The translations under genes were made by a program, and so were the position numbers. From positions 1-64,000 of the forward strand of contig JAZKHY010000017.1 in NCBI GenBank assembly GCA_040385105.1: a stretch of 64,000 nucleotides of DNA, read 5' to 3'. The first letter of the stretch is position 1. Each line of letters opens with the position of its first letter. The notes under the pieces are model-generated. The model had not been told where the DNA came from. It worked only from the letters and a program-made list of their open reading frames with translations, and made no database searches. Below, piece after piece: positions 25,857 to 35,971 of this stretch. This DNA is from JACMQX01 sp040385105. GTDB taxonomy: Bacteria > Pseudomonadota > Gammaproteobacteria > Burkholderiales > Burkholderiaceae_C.

Positions 25857-27985
25857 GATCCAATCAACCCGTGCCCGGTGTCGCCTGTCAACGAGTCTTG
25901 TAGCGCCTTCACTCGCTCTGCCAACTGGACAAGGGTGATCGAGCCCGTGGCATACGACGTACCCTTGTTGGCTGTGCCTGTCATTGCCGCCCACCCTGTG
26001 TCCCGTGCCTTGACAACCTGTAGGCCGTTGACCCGGTAAATTCCGCCGCCAGCGTCGAAGCCAAGTCCTAAGTTCAAGATGTAGCCGCCTGTGCCGCTCA
26101 CCTTGCGAATGCGGAAGTCAGCACCTGCGTTGTCGAGTGCCCATTCATGCCCGCCATAAATCGAACGGAGAATGTTTCCGTCCGAGGGCACCACGTACAA
26201 CGGAACGTTTGCAGGCTGAGTTGTCCGTGCGGTAACTCCTGTGGAGATATCTCCACCCGCAGTCACTGGACCGGCAGCGACGCCGGTTTCGGAAAGCAGA
26301 ACGCCGCCAGCACCTGTCACCTTACGGAGCCGAAGATTTTCACCCACCTGGTCAATCGACCACTCATGACCACCATACTCCGTCTGGAGTGCGATGCCAG
26401 TCGCGGGCTTGATGTAGATCGGCACATCGGCCGGATGCAAAAGACGACCCTGAAGCGACGTGTAAAGATCGCCGCCGAAGGATGCCTTCATGAAATACGC
26501 CCCTTCATGCCGGCCATCGTCATACGTGGCGTAGTAGCGGAACGATCCATCCAGAACGGGCGCTTGCGTGCCATTGGACTGATCTAGAGCGTGGAAGCAG
26601 TTATCGACAGGGTTCCCAGAGAATCCACTCGCAACGCCTTCGAGGCGGATGCCGCTAGCGCCGCCGACAGCTAGTCCCCACCAATGATTGCTGTTACTCG
26701 TCGCACCTTGAATTAGCACACCTGGATTCGTCCCGACTCTGAACACGCGGCAGCGGTAGAAGTCGTTGTTGTCAGCGTCTGTGAGCTTGAAGCCATTGCC
26801 ATCCCAAATCTGCCCGAAGCACAGGCTGAAGACGTTGCAGCTCGTGTTCGCCAGCGCAGTCGCTGGGTTCTCACTCGTCAGCCAGAAGCCATGTGCGTTC
26901 TGCGACGCAGCATTCGTGTTCTGGGTGAAGCTGCACTGCTCAAAGTGGCAGTTCTGGGTGTCAGGCGGATCAGCGAGATCGCCTTGGCTGTAGCAAGACG
27001 ACTTGTACGCCGTGATGGTCGTCTCCTTAACGTGTAGGTCTCGGAAAACGCCCTTGTCTATGGACATCAGGCTGAGGCCGATCCCGGCGACACCACGACC
27101 ATCGAGCTCGACGCCCGTAACTCCGTGGCCTGTGCGCTTTGCATTGCCGCCCGCTTCGGGGGTGTAGCAGTAGACCATCGTGCCGCCACCAGAACCGTAC
27201 CAAAGGAGCTTGGTCGCAGAAACACCGCCCGTTCCACCGTTATGACCCATGGTTGAGCCAGCGCCAGAAATCTTGACGTTGTTGTACGGATTGGTAAGCG
27301 TGGCAGTGATCTTGTAGTCGCCAGGGAGAATCCAGACTGTGCCACCACCATCAGCACCAGCAGCATCGATTGCCGCTTGAATCGCCGCAGTGTCGTCGGT
27401 TGAACCGTCACCTGTTGCCCCGTACTGAGTCGCTGGGAAGAAGCTGTACCCGACAACAGATGCGGCCGCTGACGCTGCTGAAGCCGCTGCCTCTGAGGCT
27501 GAGATTGCGGCTGCAACTGCAGCTCCTGAAGGAGCGGTGTCTACATAATGCTTTGTCGCTGCATCCTGCGGATCAATTGGATCAACAAGGTCTGTGAGGA
27601 TGCGTCCATCGCCGTCGATGATGTCGTCACCAACAGTCTTGACCGTGATGGCGTTCAAGTCCTGAACCATCATCACGACACGGTCGAAGTCGTTGTCTAG
27701 AACTTGCGCAGCAAGCGCACCACCCTCGATATAGTCGGTCTCACGAGAAATGCTGATGGCGCGTTCGAGTCGAACCTCGGCGTCTGCAGCAGGTGCCACA
27801 CTGAAGGTGACGTTGCCACCGCCATTGCTATCGACGTTTGAAATTGAAAAGCCAGATACGACCTCGACGCCATCGACGAGTACTCGCAGTGACTCTTCGT
27901 CTGGGATTCGAAATGTGTAGGCAAAGACAGTGACGCTGCCGTTTCCTACGTACGTGTTGTTTGGTGTTTGGGATAAAACGGGCAT
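25853..27985 (-). CDS. Tailspike/tail fibre protein with T7-type anchor and pectate-lyase-like fold
   Basis: This is 710 aa. Residues 1-115 (PVLSQTPNNTYVGNGSVTVFAYTFRI ... ISRETDYIEGG) match the N-terminal virion-anchoring domain of T7-type tail fibres. A pectate-lyase-superfamily beta-helix follows (QYGATGDGSTDDTAAIQAAIDAAGADGGGTVWILPGDY), suggesting a polysaccharide-degrading receptor-binding protein. Two related units of about 65 residues follow, each with GGHEW and then LRK/IRKV-GxGG. The gene has its own TAAATA promoter motif and a 5' hairpin that contains the Shine-Dalgarno. Confidence 0.88.
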   Translation of the reverse strand: MPVLSQTPNNTYVGNGSVTVFAYTFRIPDEESLRVLVDGVEVVSGFSISNVDSNGGGNVTFSVAPAADAEVRLERAISISRETDYIEGGALAAQVLDNDFDRVVMMVQDLNAITVKTVGDDIIDGDGRILTDLVDPIDPQDAATKHYVDTAPSGAAVAAAISASEAAASAASAAASVVGYSFFPATQYGATGDGSTDDTAAIQAAIDAAGADGGGTVWILPGDYKITATLTNPYNNVKISGAGSTMGHNGGTGGVSATKLLWYGSGGGTMVYCYTPEAGGNAKRTGHGVTGVELDGRGVAGIGLSLMSIDKGVFRDLHVKETTITAYKSSCYSQGDLADPPDTQNCHFEQCSFTQNTNAASQNAHGFWLTSENPATALANTSCNVFSLCFGQIWDGNGFKLTDADNNDFYRCRVFRVGTNPGVLIQGATSNSNHWWGLAVGGASGIRLEGVASGFSGNPVDNCFHALDQSNGTQAPVLDGSFRYYATYDDGRHEGAYFMKASFGGDLYTSLQGRLLHPADVPIYIKPATGIALQTEYGGHEWSIDQVGENLRLRKVTGAGGVLLSETGVAAGPVTAGGDISTGVTARTTQPANVPLYVVPSDGNILRSIYGGHEWALDNAGADFRIRKVSGTGGYILNLGLGFDAGGGIYRVNGLQVVKARDTGWAAMTGTANKGTSYATGSITLVQLAERVKALQDSLTGDTGHGLIGS

Positions 27986-27988
27986 CTA

Positions 27989-28009
27989 CTCTCACTCCTG
28001 TTGTGAGAG
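27989..28009 (-). promoter_or_regulatory. 5' leader hairpin of the tailspike mRNA
   Basis: CTCTCAC and GTGAGAG form a perfect 7-bp stem with a 7-base loop that includes AGGAG. The stem begins two bases after the TAAATA element (28011-28016). The Shine-Dalgarno is thus partly hidden in the hairpin, which may both stabilise the RNA and tune translation. Confidence 0.7.
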
Positions 28010-28010
28010 C

Positions 28011-28016
28011 TATTTA
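28011..28016 (-). promoter_or_regulatory. TAAATA promoter-like motif before the tailspike gene
   Basis: On the minus strand the site reads CACAAATAAATAGC. It lies between the terminase stop and the tailspike start and is followed at once by a hairpin. It is one of a dozen such motifs in the prophage, all at heads of transcription units. Confidence 0.65.
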
Positions 28017-28026
28017 TTTGTGCCCT

Positions 28027-29592
28027 TCAGATTGAGACGCTGTCCATAGGCGCCTCGAATCCATCACCCATGTGCTGCTGCCAAACAGCGCTGCGCTCGC
28101 CGTAATGTCCAGCCTTGATGCGTATGGGTTGCGCCAATATCGCTGCTGCTACTGAGTCAATGAAGTCGTCCTTGCCTCGACCAACCGTCCTATGATTGAA
28201 GTCCCGAAGCTGTGTACGGAATGGAGAGTCCATGACCGACTTCTGAGCGTGGATGAAGCCACCCGACAACCGGACTTCGTACGCTTGCATGATCTTCTGC
28301 AGCTTGTTCTGGCTCGTGTGTCGGCCTTCACAAGTCAAACCAGATCCGGTCGCCGCCTTACGGAACATTGCAGGCAAGAACTCGCCAACTCCGTTCGTCT
28401 CAATGATCACGTGCGCAACCTCGCAGGCCTTCATCACGGCCATGACTTGCTCAAGCTGCTCGTGCACATCCCCTTCGAGCTTCGCAGTGCGATGTACGTA
28501 GTAGTGGCCGTCGTCTGTCGTGAAGACGATTGCCAAGACGCTGTCGTCGGTGGAAAGCTTTGCAGAGGACGGGTCCCAGAAGCAAGAGACCCCCATGACG
28601 CGCGTACCGTTGACCTTCGCCAGAGTCGCCCCGTTTGCCGCATGAACCTCAATGTCGCCGGTGTAGACAGCGATCAAAGTCGGGTCTAGAACCGTATCGT
28701 CAGGGTTGTACGGCTGCAGAAGGTATTGCGAAAGGAAGTGGCCTTTCGTGGCAGAGCCAAGTGCCCGCTTCTTGATTTCAGCCAGGCCGAATCGCTCTGG
28801 CCAGACGGGAGTACCGCGGATTTGAGGGAATTCACCCTCAACGTCGGACATCACAGGAATCTTCAGACTGGAAGCACCAGTCCGAAACGGCTCGTCCTTG
28901 GCACTCTCACCCAGGATTTCAGGGTAGATCGAGTCGAAGCTGTGTGGTGTGCCTACGAATAGCTCATAGCCACCGGGCACGAGAATGTGGGTTGGTTCAT
29001 CGAGGCGCTCGCGGAGCTGCTCACGCTCAGTCTCAGTGCGGGAGTTCTTTGGAACTTCGGTGTCGTCGTAGATGATCCAGTCAGCCCGTGAACCAGTGAC
29101 GTTCGACATGACACCCCAGCTGGTCACAGACGGGTTGCGGCCGTCGGTGGAGCCTTCCACAACCAGCGTGTCCGAACGCCACACGTTTTCTCGGCCGTGA
29201 AGATGCTTTGCCAACGGGTGGCGCTGCACAATGCTCGCCACGTCAGCCGCAATCTTGGTCGCCGTCTTCTTGTCCGCTGACAGGATGAGGAACCTCAGAG
29301 TCGGGTCTTGGGTGAGCATCCACGTCACAAACAAGCCGACGATGGTCGATTTGCCCGCTCCCCGGAAAATCTGGATGACACCTGTTTTGTTTTCCCAATC
29401 CCTGTGCCCACTCAGAAAATCGAGGATGTCGATGTGAAGGGACGGAATGTCCCATTGCGGCGATTGCAGGTTCGCCCAGACTGCGAAGAACTGATGGAAC
29501 GTGCACGTGACGGCCTTGACCGGGGCAACGTAAGACGGGAGCTTTTGAAGCGAATTGGCTGGTTTCTTGGGCTTACTGGCCGCCGTCGCCAT
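28027..29592 (-). CDS. terL: Terminase large subunit
   Basis: This 521-aa packaging motor has an N-terminal ATPase with Walker A FRGAGKST (residues 76-83) and Walker B WIIYDDTE (Asp-Asp 177-178). The C-terminal RNase-H-like nuclease shows FWDPSSAKLSTDDS, VIIETNGVGEFLP and GKDDFIDSVAAAI, which carry the expected acidic residues. It is of the T7 gp19 kind. It overlaps the preceding gene by 20 bases. Confidence 0.93.
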   Translation of the reverse strand: MATAASKPKKPANSLQKLPSYVAPVKAVTCTFHQFFAVWANLQSPQWDIPSLHIDILDFLSGHRDWENKTGVIQIFRGAGKSTIVGLFVTWMLTQDPTLRFLILSADKKTATKIAADVASIVQRHPLAKHLHGRENVWRSDTLVVEGSTDGRNPSVTSWGVMSNVTGSRADWIIYDDTEVPKNSRTETEREQLRERLDEPTHILVPGGYELFVGTPHSFDSIYPEILGESAKDEPFRTGASSLKIPVMSDVEGEFPQIRGTPVWPERFGLAEIKKRALGSATKGHFLSQYLLQPYNPDDTVLDPTLIAVYTGDIEVHAANGATLAKVNGTRVMGVSCFWDPSSAKLSTDDSVLAIVFTTDDGHYYVHRTAKLEGDVHEQLEQVMAVMKACEVAHVIIETNGVGEFLPAMFRKAATGSGLTCEGRHTSQNKLQKIMQAYEVRLSGGFIHAQKSVMDSPFRTQLRDFNHRTVGRGKDDFIDSVAAAILAQPIRIKAGHYGERSAVWQQHMGDGFEAPMDSVSI

Positions 29593-30310
29593 CCAGTACT
29601 ACCTGAGAGGCGGAGAGATGACCGGCCCCTTTCCTTATGAGTGCTATATCTGCCTGTCTCAGCATCTCCTGGGCCTCATTAGTAAGCTCCACAGACTGCA
29701 TATCGTCAGTTGTGTACTCCTCCAGGCGATCGGAGAGATCGACAAGGTTTTTGGCGATCCAAATGAAGTCCCGGACGTACTGCACACGGCTCTTGTAGAG
29801 AGCTGCGGTAAGAGGGTCTGTGTGAACCTCATCGGGGTGCATCACGCTGAGGGTGATTGCGGCGTTCTCGACTTGTTTGACCATGACATGGCTGACAGCC
29901 TTTAGACGTTCTGGCGTCGTCATGTTGTCGAGCCCTTCCTTCTTGCGGATCAACGATGCGTCCTTCTGGGCCTTCAGGACGAGCTGCATGTCCCGTTCGC
30001 GGTTCTCACGAATCTCCCGTGCGAGCTGCTGGTTCTCCCTGAATTGAGGCCAGTACTTGACGAGGGCTTCCTTCTCCTCATTGGGCAAAAGCTTTGTTGC
30101 AGGGTTGATGTCGAGTTCGTCCCTCGACAGGAGGAGCGAGTTGCTGCGCGTGTCAGCAAACGTGATGAAGAGCGCCTCGATGCGCTTTGGAATCCGTGTC
30201 GCGTTTGAACGGCTGAAGACTTCAGATGCGCCGCCCTTGACCGTCAAACGGGGCTGAGTTTTGCGGGTCTTACCTGAACCGTTTAGGACTGATGTGCGTG
30301 TTGCTCTCAA
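29573..30310 (-). CDS. Probable terminase small subunit or DNA-maturation protein
   Basis: This 245-aa, highly charged helical protein has a long probable coiled coil (LVKYWPQFRENQQLAREIRENRERDMQLVLKAQKDASLIRKK). Its place directly before terL suggests the small terminase (T7 gp18 role), though no family is recognised from sequence. The start is uncertain. TTG 30310 lies 3 bases after a leader hairpin and lacks a clear Shine-Dalgarno. Confidence 0.6.
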   Translation of the reverse strand: MRATRTSVLNGSGKTRKTQPRLTVKGGASEVFSRSNATRIPKRIEALFITFADTRSNSLLLSRDELDINPATKLLPNEEKEALVKYWPQFRENQQLAREIRENRERDMQLVLKAQKDASLIRKKEGLDNMTTPERLKAVSHVMVKQVENAAITLSVMHPDEVHTDPLTAALYKSRVQYVRDFIWIAKNLVDLSDRLEEYTTDDMQSVELTNEAQEMLRQADIALIRKGAGHLSASQVVLDGDGGQ

Positions 30311-30313
30311 AGT

Positions 30314-30339
30314 TGTGGCATGTAGTTGCCACGTATTTA
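30314..30339 (-). promoter_or_regulatory. TAAATA motif plus leader hairpin before the terminase genes
   Basis: On the minus strand CTCAATAAATAC is followed at once by GTGGCA-ACTACA-TGCCAC, a perfect 6-bp hairpin. TAAATA is at 30334-30339 and overlaps the stop of the upstream gene, so the terminase genes have their own promoter-like element. Confidence 0.65.
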
Positions 30340-33300
30340 TTGAGAGGTGGCGAAGCGGTCAGCCTTTCGACCACCCAGGTACTCCTCGATGAAGTCGATG
30401 CCACGACGGAGCCAGCCAATGTTTTGTCCCGGAATTGCAGAGCGAATATTGCCAATGTCCTTGTCACCCATATCGCCGTCCATCACGCCACCAATGCCCT
30501 TGGCAGCCTTCGAGACGTAGCCATAGGTCGGGCCAAGTAGCTTCTCTGCCGTCGAGACATCCTCATACTTTGGAAACAGTTCGTTCTCCAAGCCGACAGG
30601 GAATGCCTGACGCCACTGCTCACCCATCGGCCCAGGCACCTTGCCAACTGCCTTCGACGCAGACACGAATGCGTCCTGACCTGCTGCAACATATCCAGTC
30701 TTCGTGAACATCTTCCATGCAGTGCGTGTCGCCCTCTCCGAATCTCCAAAGTAGTCGTCAATTCCGCTTGGACGACCTGTGATCGTGTCATAGGCGTACA
30801 CAGACAGGAATCCCCAGAAACTGTAGTTGAGGGTGCCGGTCACCACACGACTGACCTCACGATTCTGCAGTGATGCCAAGAACGTTGACTCATGAGCAGC
30901 GTTGTTGAAGGACTTGAAGCGCATGAAGATTCGACCAGCCAGCGTGTCTGTCATCCACTGACTGCCGGAGCCGATACTCGGAATGTTCAACGCGTGCTCC
31001 GAGTGCGCATAGACGCTGGCTTTGAAGACTCGCACCGCTTCCGCGTCAGTCCATTTCTCGGTGCCTGGGAACTTGAAGCCTTCAGCGTCGTCCGCGTGTA
31101 CTGCCAACTGCGCTTGGATTCTCGACAGCATGTCCTCGTCGATATAGAACTTTGCCATGTCCATCTGTGTCGTCTTGGAAAGGCTTGACCAACCTTTCGC
31201 AGCCGACTGGATAATGTGCTGTGTGGATGCCGTAGATGCGACTGTCCTGCCGATCTTTGCCCACGGCTCAATGAGCGAGACCTTGCTGAAGACGTCGGAC
31301 GCACGGTCTAGAGCGTTGTCAACCCGCTGCAATCCGACACTCTTGAAGCCTTTGTTGGGGTCGAGCGATTGATTCATCATCTCGTCCACGTGAATGTTCC
31401 TGACGGTCTGGTTGATGAAGTCGGTCATGATCCCAACTTGCTTCGCATTCGCAGTGATGTCCTTTCTGAATTGACTGTCGAACACACCACGCAACATCGT
31501 GCGAATGACATTGCTGATACCGAAATTCCTGGCGATTGATGCCACATCACCGAGCGAGTTCGGGAACGCTGATGAACCAAGCTGCGCCATACCTGAGACT
31601 CGGTTTGCTCGACTCACCCAGCTTGCCAAAGAAGTGGATGTCATGTCGCCTGGCACACTTGATCTGCGCTTCAGCTTACGCATCACGTAGTCCAGCTGTT
31701 CGATGTCTTTGTCACGCTCACTGGCAAGGGCATTGATCGCTTTGGCCGTCTTTGCGCCATCCGGATTATTGGCGGTAATCTGCTCCACCTTTGCCTTGAA
31801 CTCCTCATTGATCTTGCTAATGAGGTCGTCATAGCGGATACCGTGCTTTGCCATCTCCGCATCAACCGTGGCGTGTGACAGGTGGTGGAGTTCCGTCGCA
31901 AGGACGTTATCGTGCATCCATTTCGTGAGGTAGACGTCGTCAATCGCGAGCGTTCTATCCTTCACGTACTTACCGGGCAGATCCAAGTTTTGCTTCAGAT
32001 CCCCGAGCGACACGACCCCGTCATCTCCAAGCAGCTTGTCAACCACAAGGTCTGCCTGTGACCTCAATTTGTCGGCTACATCAGCATCAGCCATGTCCAT
32101 GCCAGGGTTACGAGCAATCCAACCGTCGATCAGACCGGCCGTGAATCCCTCGCGGTCACGGAGGATGCGGCCCTTGTCGAACACGCGGGACAGGTAGTGC
32201 GAACCATCCTCATAGGCGAACTTGTGCGTCTTTGAGCTGGGAATGAGCGTCTCATAGTCAGCCTTGCGCTGGGCGAGAGCCGTTTTTCTTAGCTCAATAT
32301 CAGCGTCGTGCTGTTTAGTAACAGCTCGAATCTGGTCAAGGGCTGGCTTACCCGCCTTTGACTTCCGGGCGTCATCAAGCTGTGAGGCCAGCACGGCACG
32401 ATCTTCTCGAAGCTTCTTGAGCGCAATCGCATCCGGACTGTTCTCAGGCTTCACGACTCGTTCGCCAGTAGCAATGTCGATGAGCGTGTCCTTGCTCACG
32501 AGGTTGAAGTCGATCTTGTCGGCGTCGAGCGCCTCTCTCACCTTTGCACCGGCTTCGACGCGCTGGACAACCTCGGGCATGGTGCCCGTCATACCAGATG
32601 CATCCGCCATGTACGCCTTCAAAAGCTTGTCAAAGGTCGTCTCTGTAATGCGATAGTCGTCCGGAAGTTGAGGATCAATTCGGCGCAGTTCCGCCAGGAT
32701 GTCCTCTTGTGAGTACGTGCCGCCCTCCACCTTCGTGAACCATGCAGACCGAAGGTTTGCGTCCGTCTGCATGAGATGGGTAGCGGCCTCACCAAACCGC
32801 TGCCCCACCGCGATCTCAATGGGCACCTGATTCGCGGTCCCGGATAGATTCTCTGCGGTCGCAAGGTTCTGTCTCAAGAGCAAGTTGGCGGCGTTTCGGG
32901 ATGCGGTGAACGATGACGTTGACAGGCGCTGATTGGTGGACCGACTCAAGTCGCCAAGGAGTGCGAAGCGAGTCATCCACTCCGGAAGTCTGGCAATCTT
33001 GGCATCAGCCATGGAGCGCTCAACGACACGAGCAGCACCAATCGAATCCTGCTTGATGACCTCAGCAATCGGATTGAGCTGGGGCAGAGATGCCTGTCCA
33101 CCGAATGTTCCAAGGGAAAGCTTGTTCGATATCGCCTTGCCGGCCGCACCCAGCGGTGCGCCGAACGTTGCGGCTCCACCAATGTTCAAAACCGAGTCCA
33201 TGCCTGAGCGGTTTACCTGGTGCGAATGAAGAATGGGCTCTGTGAGCGCGGTACCAAGTGCGGCACCTGCAGCACCCTTCACCGCCGCAGCGCCAATGGA

Positions 33301-33690
33301 GCTTGCAGGGCCAAGTCCAATGAGGTTCAGCGGATTTGTCATCCCAACAAGCGCATTCGTGCTCAAGCCCGTGACAAAGGACTGGTTGTCCATGGTCTCC
33401 TTGTTGGCGCGTTCCTTCTCGTACTGCGCCACAAGGTCGTCAGCATGAGCCTGATTGCGAGCTGCAGCCAGCAACGGCCAGAGCGCTTTGTCATACTGCT
33501 TGTAGTCGAACGTCGGATCATCAGCGTACTCAAGTGATGGGCGAACCTTGCTCGGGACGTAGATGCTTTCCTGCTGCCAAGTCGCCGCCAATCCATCTAC
33601 AAATCCGGTCTTTGGCTTTGGCTTGTTGGCTGGTGCTGCGGGGTCAACCTCAACAGTCGATCCCCATTTTTCAGTTTCAATCAATGGCAT
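30337..33690 (-). CDS. Large internal virion protein (T7 gp16-like role)
   Basis: This 1117-aa protein is the longest product of the prophage. Near residues 115-165 it has glycine/alanine-rich hydrophobic stretches (LGPASSIGAAAVKGAAGAALG, GGAATFGAPLGAAGKAI), and the rest is mostly helical. No transglycosylase signature (as in T7 gp16) is evident. The size, and the position after two other internal proteins and before terminase, match the ejected core proteins that form the DNA channel across the envelope. It follows the 755-aa gene with a 2-bp gap. Confidence 0.75.
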   Translation of the reverse strand: MPLIETEKWGSTVEVDPAAPANKPKPKTGFVDGLAATWQQESIYVPSKVRPSLEYADDPTFDYKQYDKALWPLLAAARNQAHADDLVAQYEKERANKETMDNQSFVTGLSTNALVGMTNPLNLIGLGPASSIGAAAVKGAAGAALGTALTEPILHSHQVNRSGMDSVLNIGGAATFGAPLGAAGKAISNKLSLGTFGGQASLPQLNPIAEVIKQDSIGAARVVERSMADAKIARLPEWMTRFALLGDLSRSTNQRLSTSSFTASRNAANLLLRQNLATAENLSGTANQVPIEIAVGQRFGEAATHLMQTDANLRSAWFTKVEGGTYSQEDILAELRRIDPQLPDDYRITETTFDKLLKAYMADASGMTGTMPEVVQRVEAGAKVREALDADKIDFNLVSKDTLIDIATGERVVKPENSPDAIALKKLREDRAVLASQLDDARKSKAGKPALDQIRAVTKQHDADIELRKTALAQRKADYETLIPSSKTHKFAYEDGSHYLSRVFDKGRILRDREGFTAGLIDGWIARNPGMDMADADVADKLRSQADLVVDKLLGDDGVVSLGDLKQNLDLPGKYVKDRTLAIDDVYLTKWMHDNVLATELHHLSHATVDAEMAKHGIRYDDLISKINEEFKAKVEQITANNPDGAKTAKAINALASERDKDIEQLDYVMRKLKRRSSVPGDMTSTSLASWVSRANRVSGMAQLGSSAFPNSLGDVASIARNFGISNVIRTMLRGVFDSQFRKDITANAKQVGIMTDFINQTVRNIHVDEMMNQSLDPNKGFKSVGLQRVDNALDRASDVFSKVSLIEPWAKIGRTVASTASTQHIIQSAAKGWSSLSKTTQMDMAKFYIDEDMLSRIQAQLAVHADDAEGFKFPGTEKWTDAEAVRVFKASVYAHSEHALNIPSIGSGSQWMTDTLAGRIFMRFKSFNNAAHESTFLASLQNREVSRVVTGTLNYSFWGFLSVYAYDTITGRPSGIDDYFGDSERATRTAWKMFTKTGYVAAGQDAFVSASKAVGKVPGPMGEQWRQAFPVGLENELFPKYEDVSTAEKLLGPTYGYVSKAAKGIGGVMDGDMGDKDIGNIRSAIPGQNIGWLRRGIDFIEEYLGGRKADRFATSQ

Positions 33691-33692
33691 GG

Positions 33693-35960
33693 TTACTTGG
33701 ACGCAGGTTGTTGCGCGTGACCGCGCGTGATGGGATTCGGCTTCTTGTTTTCCCAGTACCGGCGGTTCTCCTTCAACTCCTCCGACGCAGCGATTGACTT
33801 CTGCATGTCTGCGTCTCGCAGTCGATCTGCCTCCTTCGCCACAAGCTCCCGAGTCGTGTAGAAGGGCCGACCTGGGTTCACGAGCGTCTGCAGTCCAGCT
33901 TCGTTCTTGACATAGATGTCGTAGGTCGGAACCGACTGACCGTCAACCACAAGCATTCCGCTGAAAACAGGAGTGATGTCCTTGCCTTTCGTTTCAGGCA
34001 AGTCGTTGTTGATGAGCGTCGTGGCGACCTCTTTGGAGCCGACGAAATTTGTGAGCGGCCGCTTCTCAATCTTCTTGCTGAATTTTGAGTACCCGATCTC
34101 CCGATTCTTGGACAAATCCTGAGTGAACAAGTCCCTGGCCAAAGCCTTGTCGCCATTGGCACGGGCGTAGGCATCCTCCCATTGCTCCTGGAGTTGCCCC
34201 TTGAGCGCATTGCTCATGTTGGCCGGATTGAGCTTGTCACCGCCGTTGATCGGAATGTCCTTCATCCAGCCGTCAACCTCCTTCAGAACCTTGTCATTTC
34301 GGGCCTCATTACGAAGCTTCTTCTCCACGTCGGGGGTATTGCGGGGTCGGGTGAGGAATGCGAGTGCCTCTTTTGGCGTCTGCCCGTTCTCCAAGCGATT
34401 GATGACGCCCGCAAAGTCGTCAGGCATCTCCCTGTACAGAGCGAGCTGAGCGCGTGAGGATGTGCCCTTGATTTGCATCAGATTCTGGATACCGCGCTGC
34501 TGCACCCGTGCATCTGAGCTGCTGAGGTCGGACTGGATGGAGCCAAGAATTGACGTTGGCACCGCTCCTGTCTTGTCAATGAATTGCAGATGCGAGGGTG
34601 ACAGGACATTGCCGTTGTCGAAGAAGCTCTTGAGCGTGCCGTTCTTCTTCCAGACCTGATCTGCTCCCTCCGAGCTAACAGCCACGCCATTGTCAATTCG
34701 CAGTTGGTTGATGCTTTGCCGTGTACGTGCATCACTTGCGAGCCGTTCCGCATGTCGCCTCTGCTGCGCAATCTCGTCGCTGACCCTGTCAAACGCGACG
34801 TACGCTTTCTTGACTGCTTGCGGGTCATTGGCGATGTCCGGATTTGCGATGAGCTTGCTGAACTCCGAGAATGCAACCTTCTCAGAGAGCTTCCCGTTGC
34901 GAGCAACGACTCCAAGCTGAACCGCCCACGTGTCAACTGTGTCTTGAACACGCTCAAGACGAGCCTTGTCGCGCTCCTTGACCATCGCGTTGTGGTCATT
35001 CACTGACCTTTTTGCGTAGTCGTCGATGTATTTTTCGCCCTTGTTTATCAGTACTGCCCTCGCCTGCTCCGTCATTGGAATCTTGGCGACCAAGTTCTGG
35101 AATCTGAGCTTCTGGTCTGCAATCAGCAATGACACTTCGCCTTGCTTCATGTTCTCCGTGCTGATCAACTGTCCCGAAAATGATGCGATGGGAGACGACG
35201 CCATGGACTCCTGAAAGCCGGTCAAGGCCGCACTCTCAAGTTTTGCAATCGCCGCAGCACGCAGCTGGACGGCACCGGCAGCACCGTATTTCGCATACGC
35301 CTCTGCACTGCTGTACCGTGCCAGAATATTGGTCGCAGCTTTGTCCACGTTCTCTGGCGTGGGTTGAACGGTGACCGTGTCAATGACGATCCCGTCGCTT
35401 TTGGCGTCGTTGATCCTCGATTCAGCCACTACTCGTGGTTTCACGACCCGTTCAAGATAGTCGGCCGAGCTTCGAGCCTTGTACTGGTCAACACCGTCCT
35501 CGACGCTCTTGACGATCTTTTTGTGCGTAATGTTGACGCCCTGGCGGATGGCGTCAATGGCCGTGTCACGCTCGATCTCGTAGATGCTCTGCTGCTCAGC
35601 GGTTGGCTTTTTGCCGTACTCTGGGTCCGCATCCAGGCGTGACCGAATCTCAGCATCCTTCTTCTCCACTTCAAGGAACATGAGCTTCGCACGGCTGTCC
35701 TCCTCCGCACCACGCAGGTTCTCAATGTACTCACCCGCGTTCTGCAGGGACTGGTTCACCACCTCAAAGGCACGCGCCTGTGCTGTACCTTCTGAACCCG
35801 CGTGCTCATTGGGCATCCCGCCAACTCCTCTTGGGACACCCGGGAGAAGGCTTAATTGTTCCTGCTGGTTGCCGAAAACACGGGTTGGATCTGGGCCAGG
35901 GTCGCCTGCACCCGGAGTTTGGGGTCTACTGAGTAGGTTGTCTGGAATCTTGATGGGCAT
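33693..35960 (-). CDS. Internal virion protein (T7 gp15-like role)
   Basis: This 755-aa, strongly helical protein is rich in charged residues and Gln/Ala (for example AFEVVNQSLQNAGEYIENLRGAEEDSRAKLMFLEVEKKDAEI). No enzyme motif is visible. Its place between the small gp14-like protein and the 1117-aa protein mirrors the T7 gp14-gp15-gp16 order, and its length matches gp15 (about 747 aa). Confidence 0.75.
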   Translation of the reverse strand: MPIKIPDNLLSRPQTPGAGDPGPDPTRVFGNQQEQLSLLPGVPRGVGGMPNEHAGSEGTAQARAFEVVNQSLQNAGEYIENLRGAEEDSRAKLMFLEVEKKDAEIRSRLDADPEYGKKPTAEQQSIYEIERDTAIDAIRQGVNITHKKIVKSVEDGVDQYKARSSADYLERVVKPRVVAESRINDAKSDGIVIDTVTVQPTPENVDKAATNILARYSSAEAYAKYGAAGAVQLRAAAIAKLESAALTGFQESMASSPIASFSGQLISTENMKQGEVSLLIADQKLRFQNLVAKIPMTEQARAVLINKGEKYIDDYAKRSVNDHNAMVKERDKARLERVQDTVDTWAVQLGVVARNGKLSEKVAFSEFSKLIANPDIANDPQAVKKAYVAFDRVSDEIAQQRRHAERLASDARTRQSINQLRIDNGVAVSSEGADQVWKKNGTLKSFFDNGNVLSPSHLQFIDKTGAVPTSILGSIQSDLSSSDARVQQRGIQNLMQIKGTSSRAQLALYREMPDDFAGVINRLENGQTPKEALAFLTRPRNTPDVEKKLRNEARNDKVLKEVDGWMKDIPINGGDKLNPANMSNALKGQLQEQWEDAYARANGDKALARDLFTQDLSKNREIGYSKFSKKIEKRPLTNFVGSKEVATTLINNDLPETKGKDITPVFSGMLVVDGQSVPTYDIYVKNEAGLQTLVNPGRPFYTTRELVAKEADRLRDADMQKSIAASEELKENRRYWENKKPNPITRGHAQQPASK

Positions 35961-35971
35961 TGGCGCTCCTG

